The notes below the pieces were generated by a model that had not been told where the DNA came from, did not search any database, and saw only the letters and a program-made list of their open reading frames with translations. Below are positions 9,181 through 18,700 of a DNA stretch of 64,000 bases, piece by piece. Position numbers and translations under genes: made by a program. The number at the start of each line of letters is the position of its first letter. Within the stretch, counting starts at the first letter, position 1. Source of the stretch: Planctomycetota bacterium. GTDB lineage: Bacteria; Planctomycetota; Phycisphaerae; Phycisphaerales; UBA1924. The stretch spans positions 3,890,796-3,954,795 of the forward strand of contig CP053450.1 of assembly GCA_013285505.1 (NCBI GenBank), read 5' to 3'.

Positions 9181-9726
9181 TCAGCGACGACGACGGATCG
9201 AGGCGATGCCGCCGAGGCCGAGCAGCGCGAGAGCGCCGGGGGCCGGGATGAAGGCCGTGCCCTCAAAGCCGGGGTTGGCGGTGTTGTTGAAGAAGGGGTC
9301 GGAACCGGTGTAGTCGCCGTTGGCACCGAAGGCGTACCAATCGACGCTCGCGGGAGCCGACGCGCCGGTGTAGTTGACCTGGAAGCCGGAGAGGGTCTGG
9401 CCGTCCTGGATGCCGACGACCGTGTTGTCGATCCAGATGTTGTTGTAGATGGTGCTGCTGCCGCCGTAGGGGGAGTTGTCCCACGACGACCACGCGTTGG
9501 GATCCCAGCCGGCGGGGCTGCCGGCGATGTTGCGGCCGGTGTCAACCACGACGCCGAAGAAGTAGATGCCCATCTGGTCGTCAAAGCTGGCACCGACGCT
9601 GAAGTCGAGCACGTACGCACCCGAGGTGCCGCTGACGGAGTAGCTGACGCTGGGGGCCTGATCGGGACCGGCGGCGGCGGTGCCGGCGGCGGCGGCGAGG
9701 GCGGCGATGATGGCTGTCTTACGCAT
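9181..9726 (-). CDS. PEP-CTERM-like sorted exoprotein
   Basis: Predicted secreted protein of 181 residues. It has an N-terminal signal peptide (MRKTAIIAALAAAAGTAAAG), a beta-rich middle containing Tyr/Asn/Gly-rich segments, and a C-terminal sorting signal. That signal is a Pro-Ala-Pro-Gly turn, a hydrophobic stretch (ALALLGLGGIASI) and a final arginine cluster, as in PEP-CTERM/VPLPA-type tails cleaved by exosortase. No exosortase gene is in the window. AAAGGA precedes the ATG. An extended -10 element TGGTATACT lies about 90 bases upstream (minus strand, 9816-9824). Its own hairpin terminator follows. Confidence 0.82.
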   Translation of the reverse strand: MRKTAIIAALAAAAGTAAAGPDQAPSVSYSVSGTSGAYVLDFSVGASFDDQMGIYFFGVVVDTGRNIAGSPAGWDPNAWSSWDNSPYGGSSTIYNNIWIDNTVVGIQDGQTLSGFQVNYTGASAPASVDWYAFGANGDYTGSDPFFNNTANPGFEGTAFIPAPGALALLGLGGIASIRRRR

Positions 9727-10038
9727 GGGGGTCCTTTCTCTCTCAATACTCGATTGGCCGCAACAAACGCTGCCGGGGCCGGGTCTCCACATGACTCCCC
9801 GGGGTGGGGGACCAAAGTATACCACTGAAACTGGTGATTCTACACAGTTTTGTCCGGTAAAGAGCAGATTATCGCCCCTGCGGGGGGACAGCGGCCGCGG
9901 ACCCCCGGCTCATCGCTTTCCGTGGAGGGAAGGGGGTCTGGCCTCGGTTATCGGTCCATGCTGGATCGGGGCTGCGCCGCTGACTGCGGAGCTCGGAACT
10001 GAGCTCGGAACTGGCCTCGGCACGGGGTGTCTCGCGCC
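9727..10038. other. Intergenic gap with candidate promoter and 12-base tandem duplication
   Basis: No gene seen. On the minus strand, 9816-9824 reads TGGTATACT, an extended -10 pattern that would serve the PEP-CTERM gene. The 12-mer GAGCTCGGAACT is duplicated in tandem at 9989-10012. The middle (9830-9870) is locally A+T-rich. Confidence 0.4.
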
Positions 10039-11842
10039 CTACAGGCCGAGTTGCCGTCGCAGCACGGCGGCACGGCGGGTTTCGCCGGCGGCGTCGAGCA
10101 GTTCGAGGTAGCGGGTCCCAACCTGATACCAGGTGGACTGCCGCAGGAACTCGATGCGCTTCTTTCCCGGGGAGCGCAGCTGGTCGAAGGCCCACATGTA
10201 CAGCTCGAGGACCGCCTTGGTGTCGCCGCGCTGCTCCAGGAGGCTTTCGGCGATTTTGAGCGCCTCGACGGCGACCGGGCCGCCGCGGTTGTACTGCTCG
10301 AAGATCGCCCTGGCGGCCTCGTAGGCGGGCGCGGGTTTGCCCTCTTCGATCAGGATCCTGACCTGGGCGAGGCGGGCCCGCGCGGGGAGGTCCTGCCGGT
10401 CGCCGAAGCGTGTCGCGGCCCAGTCCCACAGGTTGTAGCGCACGCGCGGGCTGGCCTCGGCGTTGAAGATCGGCTCGAGCATCTCGAAGGCGAAGTCGGG
10501 GCTGGTCTGGCCGGCGAGCTGATCGATCTCGCGGGCCCAGCGTTCGCGTTGTCTGAGCGGCATGCCCTCGACGGCGAGGCGGTCGCGGGCGAGCAACCAC
10601 GCCCGGACGTTGCCCGGGTTTGCGCGGATGGCCTGTTCGAGGATGTCGAGCTGACGATCGGTGAGGTCGGCGTTGACGGCCCGAGCACCACCGTTCTGCC
10701 ACGCGAGCACGCCGAGGCGGACGGCGGCGTCGGTGAGCGCCGCCGACTGCTGCCGGGCCTCGGGCTTGAACCACGTGGCGTAGCCGGCGATGGAGATGTT
10801 GGCGTCGGGGACCTTGGTCCACGTCTGCGGCTCGGTGACCTTGCCCTGCACGTCCTCGTAGCTGGCGTAGCGTCCGGCGGTGAAGTTCCAGCGGGCGCCC
10901 TTGCGGCCGGCCTTCTCGAGGAACCCGAGCCACGCGTGCGAGGTGTCCCCGCCGCGGCCGGAGACGTAGCACGTCGGCACGCCGTTGGCCTTGCCGACGG
11001 TCATCGCGAAATAGGCCTGATCGGCACAGATGCCGCCGAGCTCACGGATCTTCTGGAGCGTGAATTCCCCCCCGGCCGTCAGACGCTTGACACCGGTCAC
11101 CCCGGTGTCGTCGTACTCGATCTCCTGGTACCGGTTGCCCAGGTTGGTGTCGCGCCGGTATCGGCGGGCCCAGTCGAGCTCTTCCAGCGTGCCGTTGGCG
11201 TCAACGAGGAAGATCAGTTGCGAGGCGGGGGTGTCGGAGAGGCTGAAGTGCAGCGTCCGCTCGTGCCTGGCGAAGTAGGCGAAGAGCTCGACGGCGTCGA
11301 GCAGCGGGACGGCGTTCTCGTTGACGTGGCGGAGGCGTGGCTGGTCGTGCACCACGCAGATCGCGGCGGTGAGCGGCGCGAACTCGGCGACCTGCTCGCC
11401 GTGGGCCTCGATGAGCCGGGCGAGCACCCGGTATGCCGCGGCCGGGTCGTCCTGCGGGAGGATCAGGAAAGCCAGCTCGGTCGCGAGCGCTTCGTGCTCG
11501 CGGAGGAACTCGATGAGGGCCGCTCGCTCTTCTGGGGGCAGGGTGGCCAGTTGGGCCTGCAGCCGGGCGGCGAGGCCGGCCCGGATGAGATCTTCTGTCC
11601 GGGCCCTGGCCAGCTCGGGGAGGAGCCGCGTCGAGTGCGTCCGAGCCCGGGCCGGTGTTTACCTGGGCTTCGTCACTTTCGGCCTGGGGGGCGTCCTGGA
11701 GCCATTCCCACACGGCCGCGACGGGCTCCGGGGGCTGTTGCGGGGTGGTGCTTTGGGCGAGCGTGAGGCCTGGGATGGATGCCGTCGCGAGCAGGGCGAG
11801 GGCGGCGGCTCTGAGGAGCGTGTGGGCGGGGCGGTTGGGCAT
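10039..11842 (-). CDS. Secreted transglutaminase-like domain protein, one frame break
   Basis: Predicted exported protein of about 600 residues. MPNRPAHTLLRAAALALLATASIPGLTLAQ gives a signal peptide. After a break near 11640 (repaired by adding CG so that DARLLPELARARTEDL is read) the protein continues to the end. The centre carries a papain-like transglutaminase pattern: GGICADQAYFAM supplies the Cys, and DTSHAWLGFL the His about 30 residues later. The C-terminal third is helical and repetitive (RQLDILEQAIRANPGNVRAW, FEMLEPIFNAEASPRVRY), TPR-like. Substrate unknown; it could be a peptidase rather than a cross-linking enzyme. It is transcribed away from the tRNA-Thr/tuf promoter. Confidence 0.72.
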
Positions 11843-11935
11843 CTGGACCTCCGGAGGCCGATCGGCGGGCCTCTCGCCGGTTGGAGAGGGTACCGGGGAG
11901 GTGGGCCGGATGATGCAGGCGGGCGGTGTTCTTGA

Positions 11936-11963
11936 TTGACCGGGGGGGGGTGGCGGGTACTAT
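11936..11963 (+). promoter_or_regulatory. Candidate sigma70-type promoter for tRNA-Thr / tuf
   Basis: TTGACC (11936-11941), 16-base spacer containing a run of nine G's, then TACTAT (11958-11963). The start of the tRNA is 30 bases downstream. A six-pair hairpin (CCGCCC/GGGCGG, 11971-11988) sits between promoter and tRNA. Confidence 0.55.
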
Positions 11964-11993
11964 CGTTGCTCCGCCCGTTTTTGGGCGGTGATC

Positions 11994-12065
11994 GCCGCTG
12001 TAGCTCAGTGGTAGAGCGCACCCTTGGTAAGGGTGAGGTCGTGGGTTCAAATCCCACCAGCGGCT
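11994..12065 (+). tRNA. trnT: tRNA-Thr (anticodon GGU)
   Basis: Complete cloverleaf. Acceptor stem GCCGCTG pairs with CAGCGGC, D-arm is GCTCAGTGGTAGAGC, the anticodon stem CACCC/GGGTG holds loop TTGGTAA (anticodon GGT), and the T-arm is GTGGGTTCAAATCCCAC. CCA is not encoded. It lies just upstream of tuf, as in many bacteria. Confidence 0.97.
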
Positions 12066-12318
12066 CTTTCGGTCGGGTATCGCGCGGTAGGAGCGGGCCT
12101 GATTCGATAGCCTCGTCGCCCCACGGTGGGAACCGAGCGGCGTGGAGGGATACAGTTTGTGGATCTGGCTTCCGAGCGTCGGGGCCGATCATCGTGGCGT
12201 CTCAGCTGCGCCGGTGTGACCGGTGTCGCCGTGACGGGAAGATGAAGTCAATTCTGGGCCGAGATGGCCCGCGCGGGTCCGAGCGAGTTCGGCCGCCGAG
12301 ACAGCTGGAGGCATTGCC

Positions 12319-13536
12319 ATGGCAAAGGGCGTTTTCGAAAGAACCAAACCGCACGTCAACGTCGGGACGATCGGGCATATTGACCACGGCAAGTCGACCC
12401 TGACAGCCGCGCTGGTGGCCCGCGCCGCCGCGAAGGGCCTGAGCGAGGGCAAGAGCTACGCGGAGATCACCAAGGGTGGTACCGTGCGTGACTCGAACAA
12501 GACGGTGACGATCCACTCGTCGCACGTCGAGTACGAGACCGCCGAGCGTCACTACGCCCACGTGGACTGCCCGGGCCACGCCGACTTCATCAAGAACATG
12601 ATCACCGGTGCCGCCCAGATGGACGGCGCGATCCTGGTGGTCGCGGCCGACTCGGGCCCCATGCCCCAGACCCGCGAGCACGTGCTGCTGGCCCGTCAGG
12701 TGGGCGTGCCCCACATGGTCGTCTTCATGAACAAGGTCGACCTGGTCGACGACGAGGAGCTCATCGAGCTTGTCGAGATGGAGATCCGCGACCTGCTCAG
12801 CAAGTACGACTTCCCCGGCGACGACACCCCGATCGTCAAGGGCCAGTCGAAGGCGGCGCTGGAGAACCCCGGCGACGACGCGATCTGCAAGCCGATCGAC
12901 GAGCTCTTCGACGCGCTCGACAGCTACATCCCCGAGCCCCCGCGTGAGGTGGACAAGCCCTACCTGATGAGCGTCGAGGACGTCTTCAGCATCAAGGGCC
13001 GCGGCACGGTCGCGACCGGCCGTATCGAGCGTGGCGTGATGAAGGTCGGCGACGCGGCCGAGATCGTCGGCCTCGCCGACGAGAGCATGAGCACGACCGT
13101 CACCGGCGTCGAGATGTTCAACAAGACCCTGGACCAGGGCCAGGCCGGCGACAACGTCGGTGTGCTGCTCCGCGGCGTTGAGAAGGACATGATCCAGCGT
13201 GGTCAGGTCGTCTGCAAGCCGGGCTCGATCAAGCCGCACTCGAAGTTCCGCGGCCAGGTCTACGTGCTGACCAAGGAGGAGGGTGGCCGCCACACGCCGT
13301 TCTTCTCCGGCTACAAGCCCCAGTTCTACTTCCGCACCACCGACGTGACCGGACAGGTTGTCCAGCTTCTCGGCGAGGGCGGCAAGGCCGTGGACATGTG
13401 CATGCCCGGCGACAACGTGACCATGGAAGTGAACCTGGCCGAGAAGCCGGTCGCCATGGAGAACGGCCTCCGCTTCGCGGTCCGCGAGGGCGGCCGCACG
13501 ATCGGCTCCGGCACGGTCACCGAAATCCTGGAGTGA
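12319..13536 (+). CDS. tuf: Elongation factor Tu
   Basis: GTPase that delivers aminoacyl-tRNA to the ribosome. The 405-residue frame is intact, with GGAGG upstream of the ATG. G1 GHIDHGKST is at residues 19-27, DCPGHAD at about 82-88, NKVD at about 138-141, and domains 2 and 3 are complete (GRGTVATGRIERG, RQ-free FRTTDVTGQ, IREGG-like AVREGGRTIGSG end). One oddity: switch I reads GGTVRDSNKTVTIHSSHVEYE. The near-universal RGITI is KTVTI, which keeps the Mg-coordinating Thr but replaces Arg-Gly. A short insertion-like GGTVRDS precedes it. It is followed by a hairpin and rpmG. Confidence 0.97.
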   Translation: MAKGVFERTKPHVNVGTIGHIDHGKSTLTAALVARAAAKGLSEGKSYAEITKGGTVRDSNKTVTIHSSHVEYETAERHYAHVDCPGHADFIKNMITGAAQMDGAILVVAADSGPMPQTREHVLLARQVGVPHMVVFMNKVDLVDDEELIELVEMEIRDLLSKYDFPGDDTPIVKGQSKAALENPGDDAICKPIDELFDALDSYIPEPPREVDKPYLMSVEDVFSIKGRGTVATGRIERGVMKVGDAAEIVGLADESMSTTVTGVEMFNKTLDQGQAGDNVGVLLRGVEKDMIQRGQVVCKPGSIKPHSKFRGQVYVLTKEEGGRHTPFFSGYKPQFYFRTTDVTGQVVQLLGEGGKAVDMCMPGDNVTMEVNLAEKPVAMENGLRFAVREGGRTIGSGTVTEILE

Positions 13537-13608
13537 TTCGGGCCTGACGCGGTCGGGCTGAATCGCGAACGTTGCGGCAGAGGCCGCGGCGAAACGATGC
13601 AGAACAAC

Positions 13609-13639
13609 CCGGCCCGATGGGGAGATCCCGTCGGGCCGG
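13609..13639 (+). terminator. Hairpin between tuf and rpmG (terminator or attenuator)
   Basis: A 13-pair stem with one G-U pair (CCGGCCCGATGGG and CCCGTCGGGCCGG, 5-base loop), followed only by CTTTC. The short T tract suggests partial termination, letting some transcripts continue to rpmG-secE-nusG. Confidence 0.5.
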
Positions 13640-13697
13640 CTTTCACGAACGGAACGTGCTCTCTGGTGGGCACCTTCTCTGAAAGAGGACGGCGACG

Positions 13698-13880
13698 ATG
13701 GCAAAGAAGAAAGCACTCGCCCGCGAGTATGTCTGGCTGCAGTGCACCGAGTGCGGTGACCTGAACTACCGCACATCGATCAACGTCAAGGGCGGCATCG
13801 ACGAGAAGATCAAGGAGGGGTTCAAGAAGTACAGCCCCCGCCTGCGCAAGCACACGCTGCACAAGATCAAGAGGAAGTAA
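13698..13880 (+). CDS. rpmG: 50S ribosomal protein L33
   Basis: A 60-residue basic ribosomal protein. It begins MAKKKALAREYVWLQCTECG with one Cys-x-x-Cys pair, and ends LRKHTLHKIKRK, matching the bL33 end. The second zinc-binding pair seen in some L33 forms is absent, so this is a mixed or zinc-reduced type. AAAGAGG lies upstream. It sits between tuf and tRNA-Trp/secE, the normal location. Confidence 0.92.
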   Translation: MAKKKALAREYVWLQCTECGDLNYRTSINVKGGIDEKIKEGFKKYSPRLRKHTLHKIKRK

Positions 13881-13955
13881 CCCGGCGGGTCGTCGGACTG
13901 CTCGGGCCGGTTTGTGAAGAATCGGCGCCGTGTCCGGGGGCTGGCCGCGAACGGA

Positions 13956-14028
<73 letters not shown>

Positions 14029-14119
14029 TTGAACACCAGCGGACAGGACGGTCGGGCTCTCCGGCCCGGTCGGCCGCTGCACCGAGGCGGGGAATCGCTT
14101 CAAGGCGGGCAACACCGGC

Positions 14120-14792
14120 ATGGCATTAGGCATCTACAAATCGGGTCAGGGCTATTGGGTTCGGGCGCTCTCGGCCGTGGCGTTCGGCGTGCTCGTTCTC
14201 GCGACCGCCGCGTGGGTCTGGGGTGAGACGGCCGCGATCACCCTGCCGACCAGCCGCGTGGACGATGTCGCTGGAGAACGCCGACGGCACCGTGGCTGCG
14301 GGCGAGACGCTGACGGGGCTCCGCGAGTCGGAGACCACCGGCGAGCTGGTCGAGGTGGGCACGGTCCAGGTCAAGGCCTTCATGCCCGGCGAGTTTGCCC
14401 CCAAGGTCACGCTCGAGAACCCGGCGCTGAACGAGGGCGTGGTGCCCTCCGACCTGCAGGCGCTGCGTGCCGAGGGCTTCGACGCCGGGATCAGCTCGGT
14501 CCTGACGATCCCTGTGGTGGACCAGCTCTATCTGCAGGGCGGCGCGGCCGGTCTGGTGCTGCTGGTCGGGGCGGTGCTGATCTTCGTCTTCATCGGCTCC
14601 AAGCCGTCGAGCTGCGAGTTCCTGATCGCGACCGACGGTGAGATGAAGAAGGTGAACTGGTCTACCCGACGCGAGGTGCTCGGCTCGACATGGGTCGTGA
14701 TCGCCGCGTCTTTCCTGATCGCGGGGATGCTGTACCTGGTCGACATGGCGTTTCAGACGTTCTTTGTCGCCATCAATGTGCTGCAGCGATAA
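14120..14792 (+). CDS. secE: Preprotein translocase subunit SecE, long three-helix form, one frame break
   Basis: Essential SecYEG clamp subunit in the inner membrane. TM1 is in the first 35 residues (RALSAVAFGVLVLATAAWVW). After a break near 14265 (GATGTCGCTGG, repaired by adding a GC pair) comes a ~95-residue acidic, probably periplasmic, loop. TM2 follows (GGAAGLVLLVGAVLIFVFIG), then the conserved SecE core EMKKVNWSTRREVLGSTWVV with TM3. Corrected length is about 224 residues, far longer than typical SecE (about 60-130), because of the loop. nusG follows after 98 bases. Confidence 0.88.
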
Positions 14793-14890
14793 GACGGGCG
14801 TTCTCGCGTTCGTTTCCCCGTCCACGACGGCCCCGGCATCACCGGGGCACCGCGTCCCTCGACATTCACGCCTGAGGCGGAGACCGCACG

Positions 14891-15589
14891 ATGAGCGACG
14901 AACACACCACCGACACCAACGCCGAGACCACCCCCACGGACTCCACCACCGAGGCCAAGCCGGTGCCCGCGATGGACGGCAAGCCGAACGAGAAGGTCGA
15001 TCTGCTCGACGGTGACGAGCCCATCGTGCAGGAGGGCATGAACTGGTTCGTGCTCCGCGTCGCGTCGAACAAGGAATCGAGCGTGCGGGAGACCCTGCTC
15101 CGCAAGGTGCAGATCGAGCACATGGAGCACCTGGTCAGCCGCATCCTCGTGCCGACCGAGAAGACCAAGACCATCAAGGCCGGCAAGCAGCGCATCACCG
15201 AGACCAAGCTCTACCCGGGCTACGTCTTCGTCGAGATGCGGCTGGAGGACGACGGGCGTATCCCGCAGGACGTCTTCTTCCTCATCAAGGAGACGACCGG
15301 CGTGGGCGACTTCGTCGGCACCGCCGGCCGCCCAACCGCGATGCAGTCGCACGAGATCGAGAAGATGCTCCGCGACAGCCGCAAGCCCGAGGACGAGCCG
15401 GTCATCAAGCTCAGCTTCGAGAAGGGCGAGCACGTCAAGATCACCGAGGGCCCGTTCGAGAACTACGAGGGCACGGTGGACGAGCTCAACCCCGAGAAGG
15501 GCGAGATCACCGTCCTGGTGACGATCTTCGGCCGCCAGGCCCCGATCAACCTCGAAGAGTGGCAGGTCGCGAAGATCGACGACGTCTGA
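14891..15589 (+). CDS. nusG: Transcription termination/antitermination protein NusG
   Basis: Binds RNA polymerase through its NGN domain and couples to Rho or ribosomes through its KOW domain. It is 232 residues with an extra ~50-residue acidic/Thr-rich N-terminal tail (MSDEHTTDTNAETTPTDSTT). The NGN domain follows (NWFVLRVASNKESSVRETLL, TKLYPGYVFVEM, VGDFVGTAGRPTAM), then KOW (FEKGEHVKITEGPFENYEGT) and the VTIFGR end. The frame is intact. The next gene is not rplK, so the usual secE-nusG-rplKAJL order is broken here. Confidence 0.95.
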   Translation: MSDEHTTDTNAETTPTDSTTEAKPVPAMDGKPNEKVDLLDGDEPIVQEGMNWFVLRVASNKESSVRETLLRKVQIEHMEHLVSRILVPTEKTKTIKAGKQRITETKLYPGYVFVEMRLEDDGRIPQDVFFLIKETTGVGDFVGTAGRPTAMQSHEIEKMLRDSRKPEDEPVIKLSFEKGEHVKITEGPFENYEGTVDELNPEKGEITVLVTIFGRQAPINLEEWQVAKIDDV

Positions 15590-15714
15590 TCACCGTCCGG
15601 TCCGCATCCACATCGCTGCGAGGGGCCGTCGGAACCCCCAACCACCTGGCGCATACCTTTAGGGGGCCCGGCGGTTGTCCGATGGGCCGCACGGATTCCT
15701 GATGCGAGGGCTGC

Positions 15715-18700
15715 ATGGCACGTTCGACCGAATCTTCTGACACCCCGCGCCGCAAGGGGCGGCTCTTCCGCCGGCTGGTCATCGTCGGCGCGGTGCTGCT
15801 GATCCTGCTGCTGGTCGTGGTGGCGCTCGCGCCCACGATCGCTGGCCCGATCGCCCGCCCCATGGTGCAGGACGCCATCAACGACAAGATCAAGGGACAG
15901 GCCACGGTCGCCTCGCTGGACCTTGCGTGGTTCGGCGGCCAGCGCGCGGCCGTCACGCTCGCCGACCCGGAGGGCGGCGACGTCGCCGATGTCTCGGTCC
16001 GAATCGACCGCGGCCTCCTCGGCCTCGCGCTCGGCTCCCGCAACCTCGGCGTGATCTTCGTCGGGGGGCAACGCGACCATCGTCCGAGACGCCGACGGGA
16101 CGACCAACCTGCAGCGGGCGATCGAGCCCAGGGGTGGCCTCAGCGCCCCTCGACGCCCTCGGGCGGCGGCGAGCCCGTCACGCTGCCCCGGTCGCTCGAG
16201 GCATCGGTGGTGCTCGACGGGCTGCGCGTGACCTACACCGACGTGGCCATCGCCGCGCAGACCGGCGGCGAGATCGGCGCGATCAGGCTCGGAGCGTTGA
16301 CCGGCTCGCTGGACTTCGCCGTCGGCTCGCCGGCACTCCTCGTGATCGAGGGGCCCATCGCTACCGGCAAGACAGCCGGCTCACTCGCCGAGTCGGGCAA
16401 GCTGGACCTGCGAGTAACAGTAAGCAACCTGACCGACGCCGCAGGGCGCGCTCACGATCGATGCCGCGACGGCGGACCTGGCGATGGCGCTGACCGCCCC
16501 GGCGATCGAGGCAACCATCGGGCGCCCGCTACAGCGCCGGGGCGATCGAGCCGCACCGACCAGACACGGGTCTCGATCGACTCGTCCGCGCTCGCGACAC
16601 TCGTGCCGTCGCTCGCCGAGGCACTTCGGGCCCAGCCGGGCGTGACCATCGCCGAGCTGCCCGACCTCACGCTCGTGGTCGATCGGCTCTCGCTGCCGCT
16701 GTCGGGCGGACTGGCCGGGCTGAGTGCCGCGGCGAAGATCGAGACGACGCGGGCGACCGGCACGGTCGAGCTGCCCACGGGCGACACCGTCCGCACCGCC
16801 GCCTTCGAGCTCGAGCCGCTCAACCTCGCGGTCGATGTGCCGTCGCTGATGGAGACCGTCACGCTGACCGGCGGCACGCGCGCGACGATCGACGGCGACT
16901 CGGCGGGTGATGTCTCGATCGATCTGGCGATGCGCGGGCTCGCCGACGCGACCGGCACGCTCAAGAGCGGCGTGCCCGAACACATCGAGGGCGGCGTGCG
17001 GGTCGAGGGGTTCTCGACACCGATCCTCCAGCCGTTCGTCGCGGCGCTCGGGGCGATGATGCCCGATGGGCTGCGGCTCGATCTGCCCAACGACATCGGG
17101 CCGCGGCTCGACCTGACGCTCAACGCCACGAGCCATACCGACACGTCCGGCGCCTACGACATCGACCTCACGCTCGACGCGGCCAAGGCCGAGCTCGACG
17201 CGGCCCTCGTCGTGCAGGGGCAGTGGATCACAACACGGGGCGAGGGTGTCAGGGGCAGGTTCGCGACCATCGCCCCGATCGTGGACCGCTTCGTCGCCGC
17301 CCACGGCGTGCGCGTGCAGCGCGGGGCCGAGGTCAACGTCAGCATGTCGGATTTGGCGATCGACCTGGCGAGGCTCAAGGGCCCCGACGGGCTCGATCTC
17401 CGCGGCGTGCGCGCAAAGGCGGACATCGCCGTCCTCGACGCCGCCGGCAAGGTGCAGCTCGCCGGAGACACCGAGCTGCGTGACTACCGGCTCGAACGCC
17501 TGAGTATCGGCATCGCGACCGACGACGTGGCCGACGACGTGACCGTGGTCGGCGACATGACCGGCACGCTCGACGGCAAGCCCCTCGCGGCCGCGAAGAT
17601 CAACATGACGCTCGCCGGTCTGCTCGATGCGTCCGGTGCCCCGGCGACCGACAGCCTGCCCTCGCTCCGCGGCGAAGTGCGCGTCGAGAAACTCGCCCTC
17701 GACACGGTGGACGCGGTCTTCGGCTCGCTCTACCGCGACAAGGGCCTGCTGCTGACGCGGGATGTCGGGCCCACGGGCGACATCGTCGTCCTCGCGGCCT
17801 CCAACCCGACCGTGGGCGACAACGCCACCAATCTCGACCTCACGTTCCGCTCGCGGAGCGTGGACATCACCGCCCCACTGCTCGTCCAGCCCGACCGTCT
17901 CCGCTCGCGCGAGTCGGTCACCATCGTCGATCGCTCCGCCGGAGGAACCCTGTCCGGCGTGCTCGGCAATTCCGGACCGGCCCTCGTCCGGCCCAGCGGC
18001 ACGCTGCGGCTGGTCGTCTCCGGGCTCGATGTCCCGATGGGGCCCGGGGGTGTGCGTCCGGACAAGATCGGTGCGGACATCACCGCCACGCTGACCGAGT
18101 TCGCGGCCGACATCGGCCTGGCGGATGCCGACGGCAAGATCGCCCAGCGGCAGCGCGTCGAGGTCCCGCGGCTGCAGGCGTCGGTCGTGGCCGCGTCGGG
18201 CGCGGTGCCCCGCGTGCAGATCGACGGGCAGTTCAGCCACGACGAGCAGGCGTTCACGCTGAAGTCAGAAGCAACGCTCGACGGGCTGTTCCTCGCGGCA
18301 CCCGCGGACCCGGCAGACCCCATGAGCGTGCTCTCGATCGGCGATCTGGTGCCGGTCAGTTCGACCGAGTTCAGGAACATCCCCGCGACACTGGCGCGGC
18401 TGCTGCCCCGCGGCATGATCAAGGTGGGTGACCAGCCGCTCGACATGGTGCTGCTGACGCGCGACGGGCTGGGGCGCACGTTTGATGTCATCGCGACCAC
18501 AGGCCCCACCAAGGTGCGGGCCGACACGTTCCTGTACACGCTCGAGCTCAGCAGCGAGAATTCGCGCACCAAGCTCAGCGGCCGGCTGCGGTCGGACTTC
18601 GGCTCTCTGGATCGGGCGAACGGCTCGATCGGCATCACCCCGCGCGTGGCGGCGCACCTTGCCTCGGTGTTCGCCGCGGACGCGCCGGTGACCCCGACGC

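Noticed and set aside
10027..11766. 579-codon plus-strand frame opposite the transglutaminase-like gene
   Set aside because: Low-complexity antisense composition and no start signal; the minus strand has recognisable motifs.
12202..13776. 524-codon minus-strand frame opposite tuf
   Set aside because: Antisense of a highly expressed, codon-biased gene; no family pattern.
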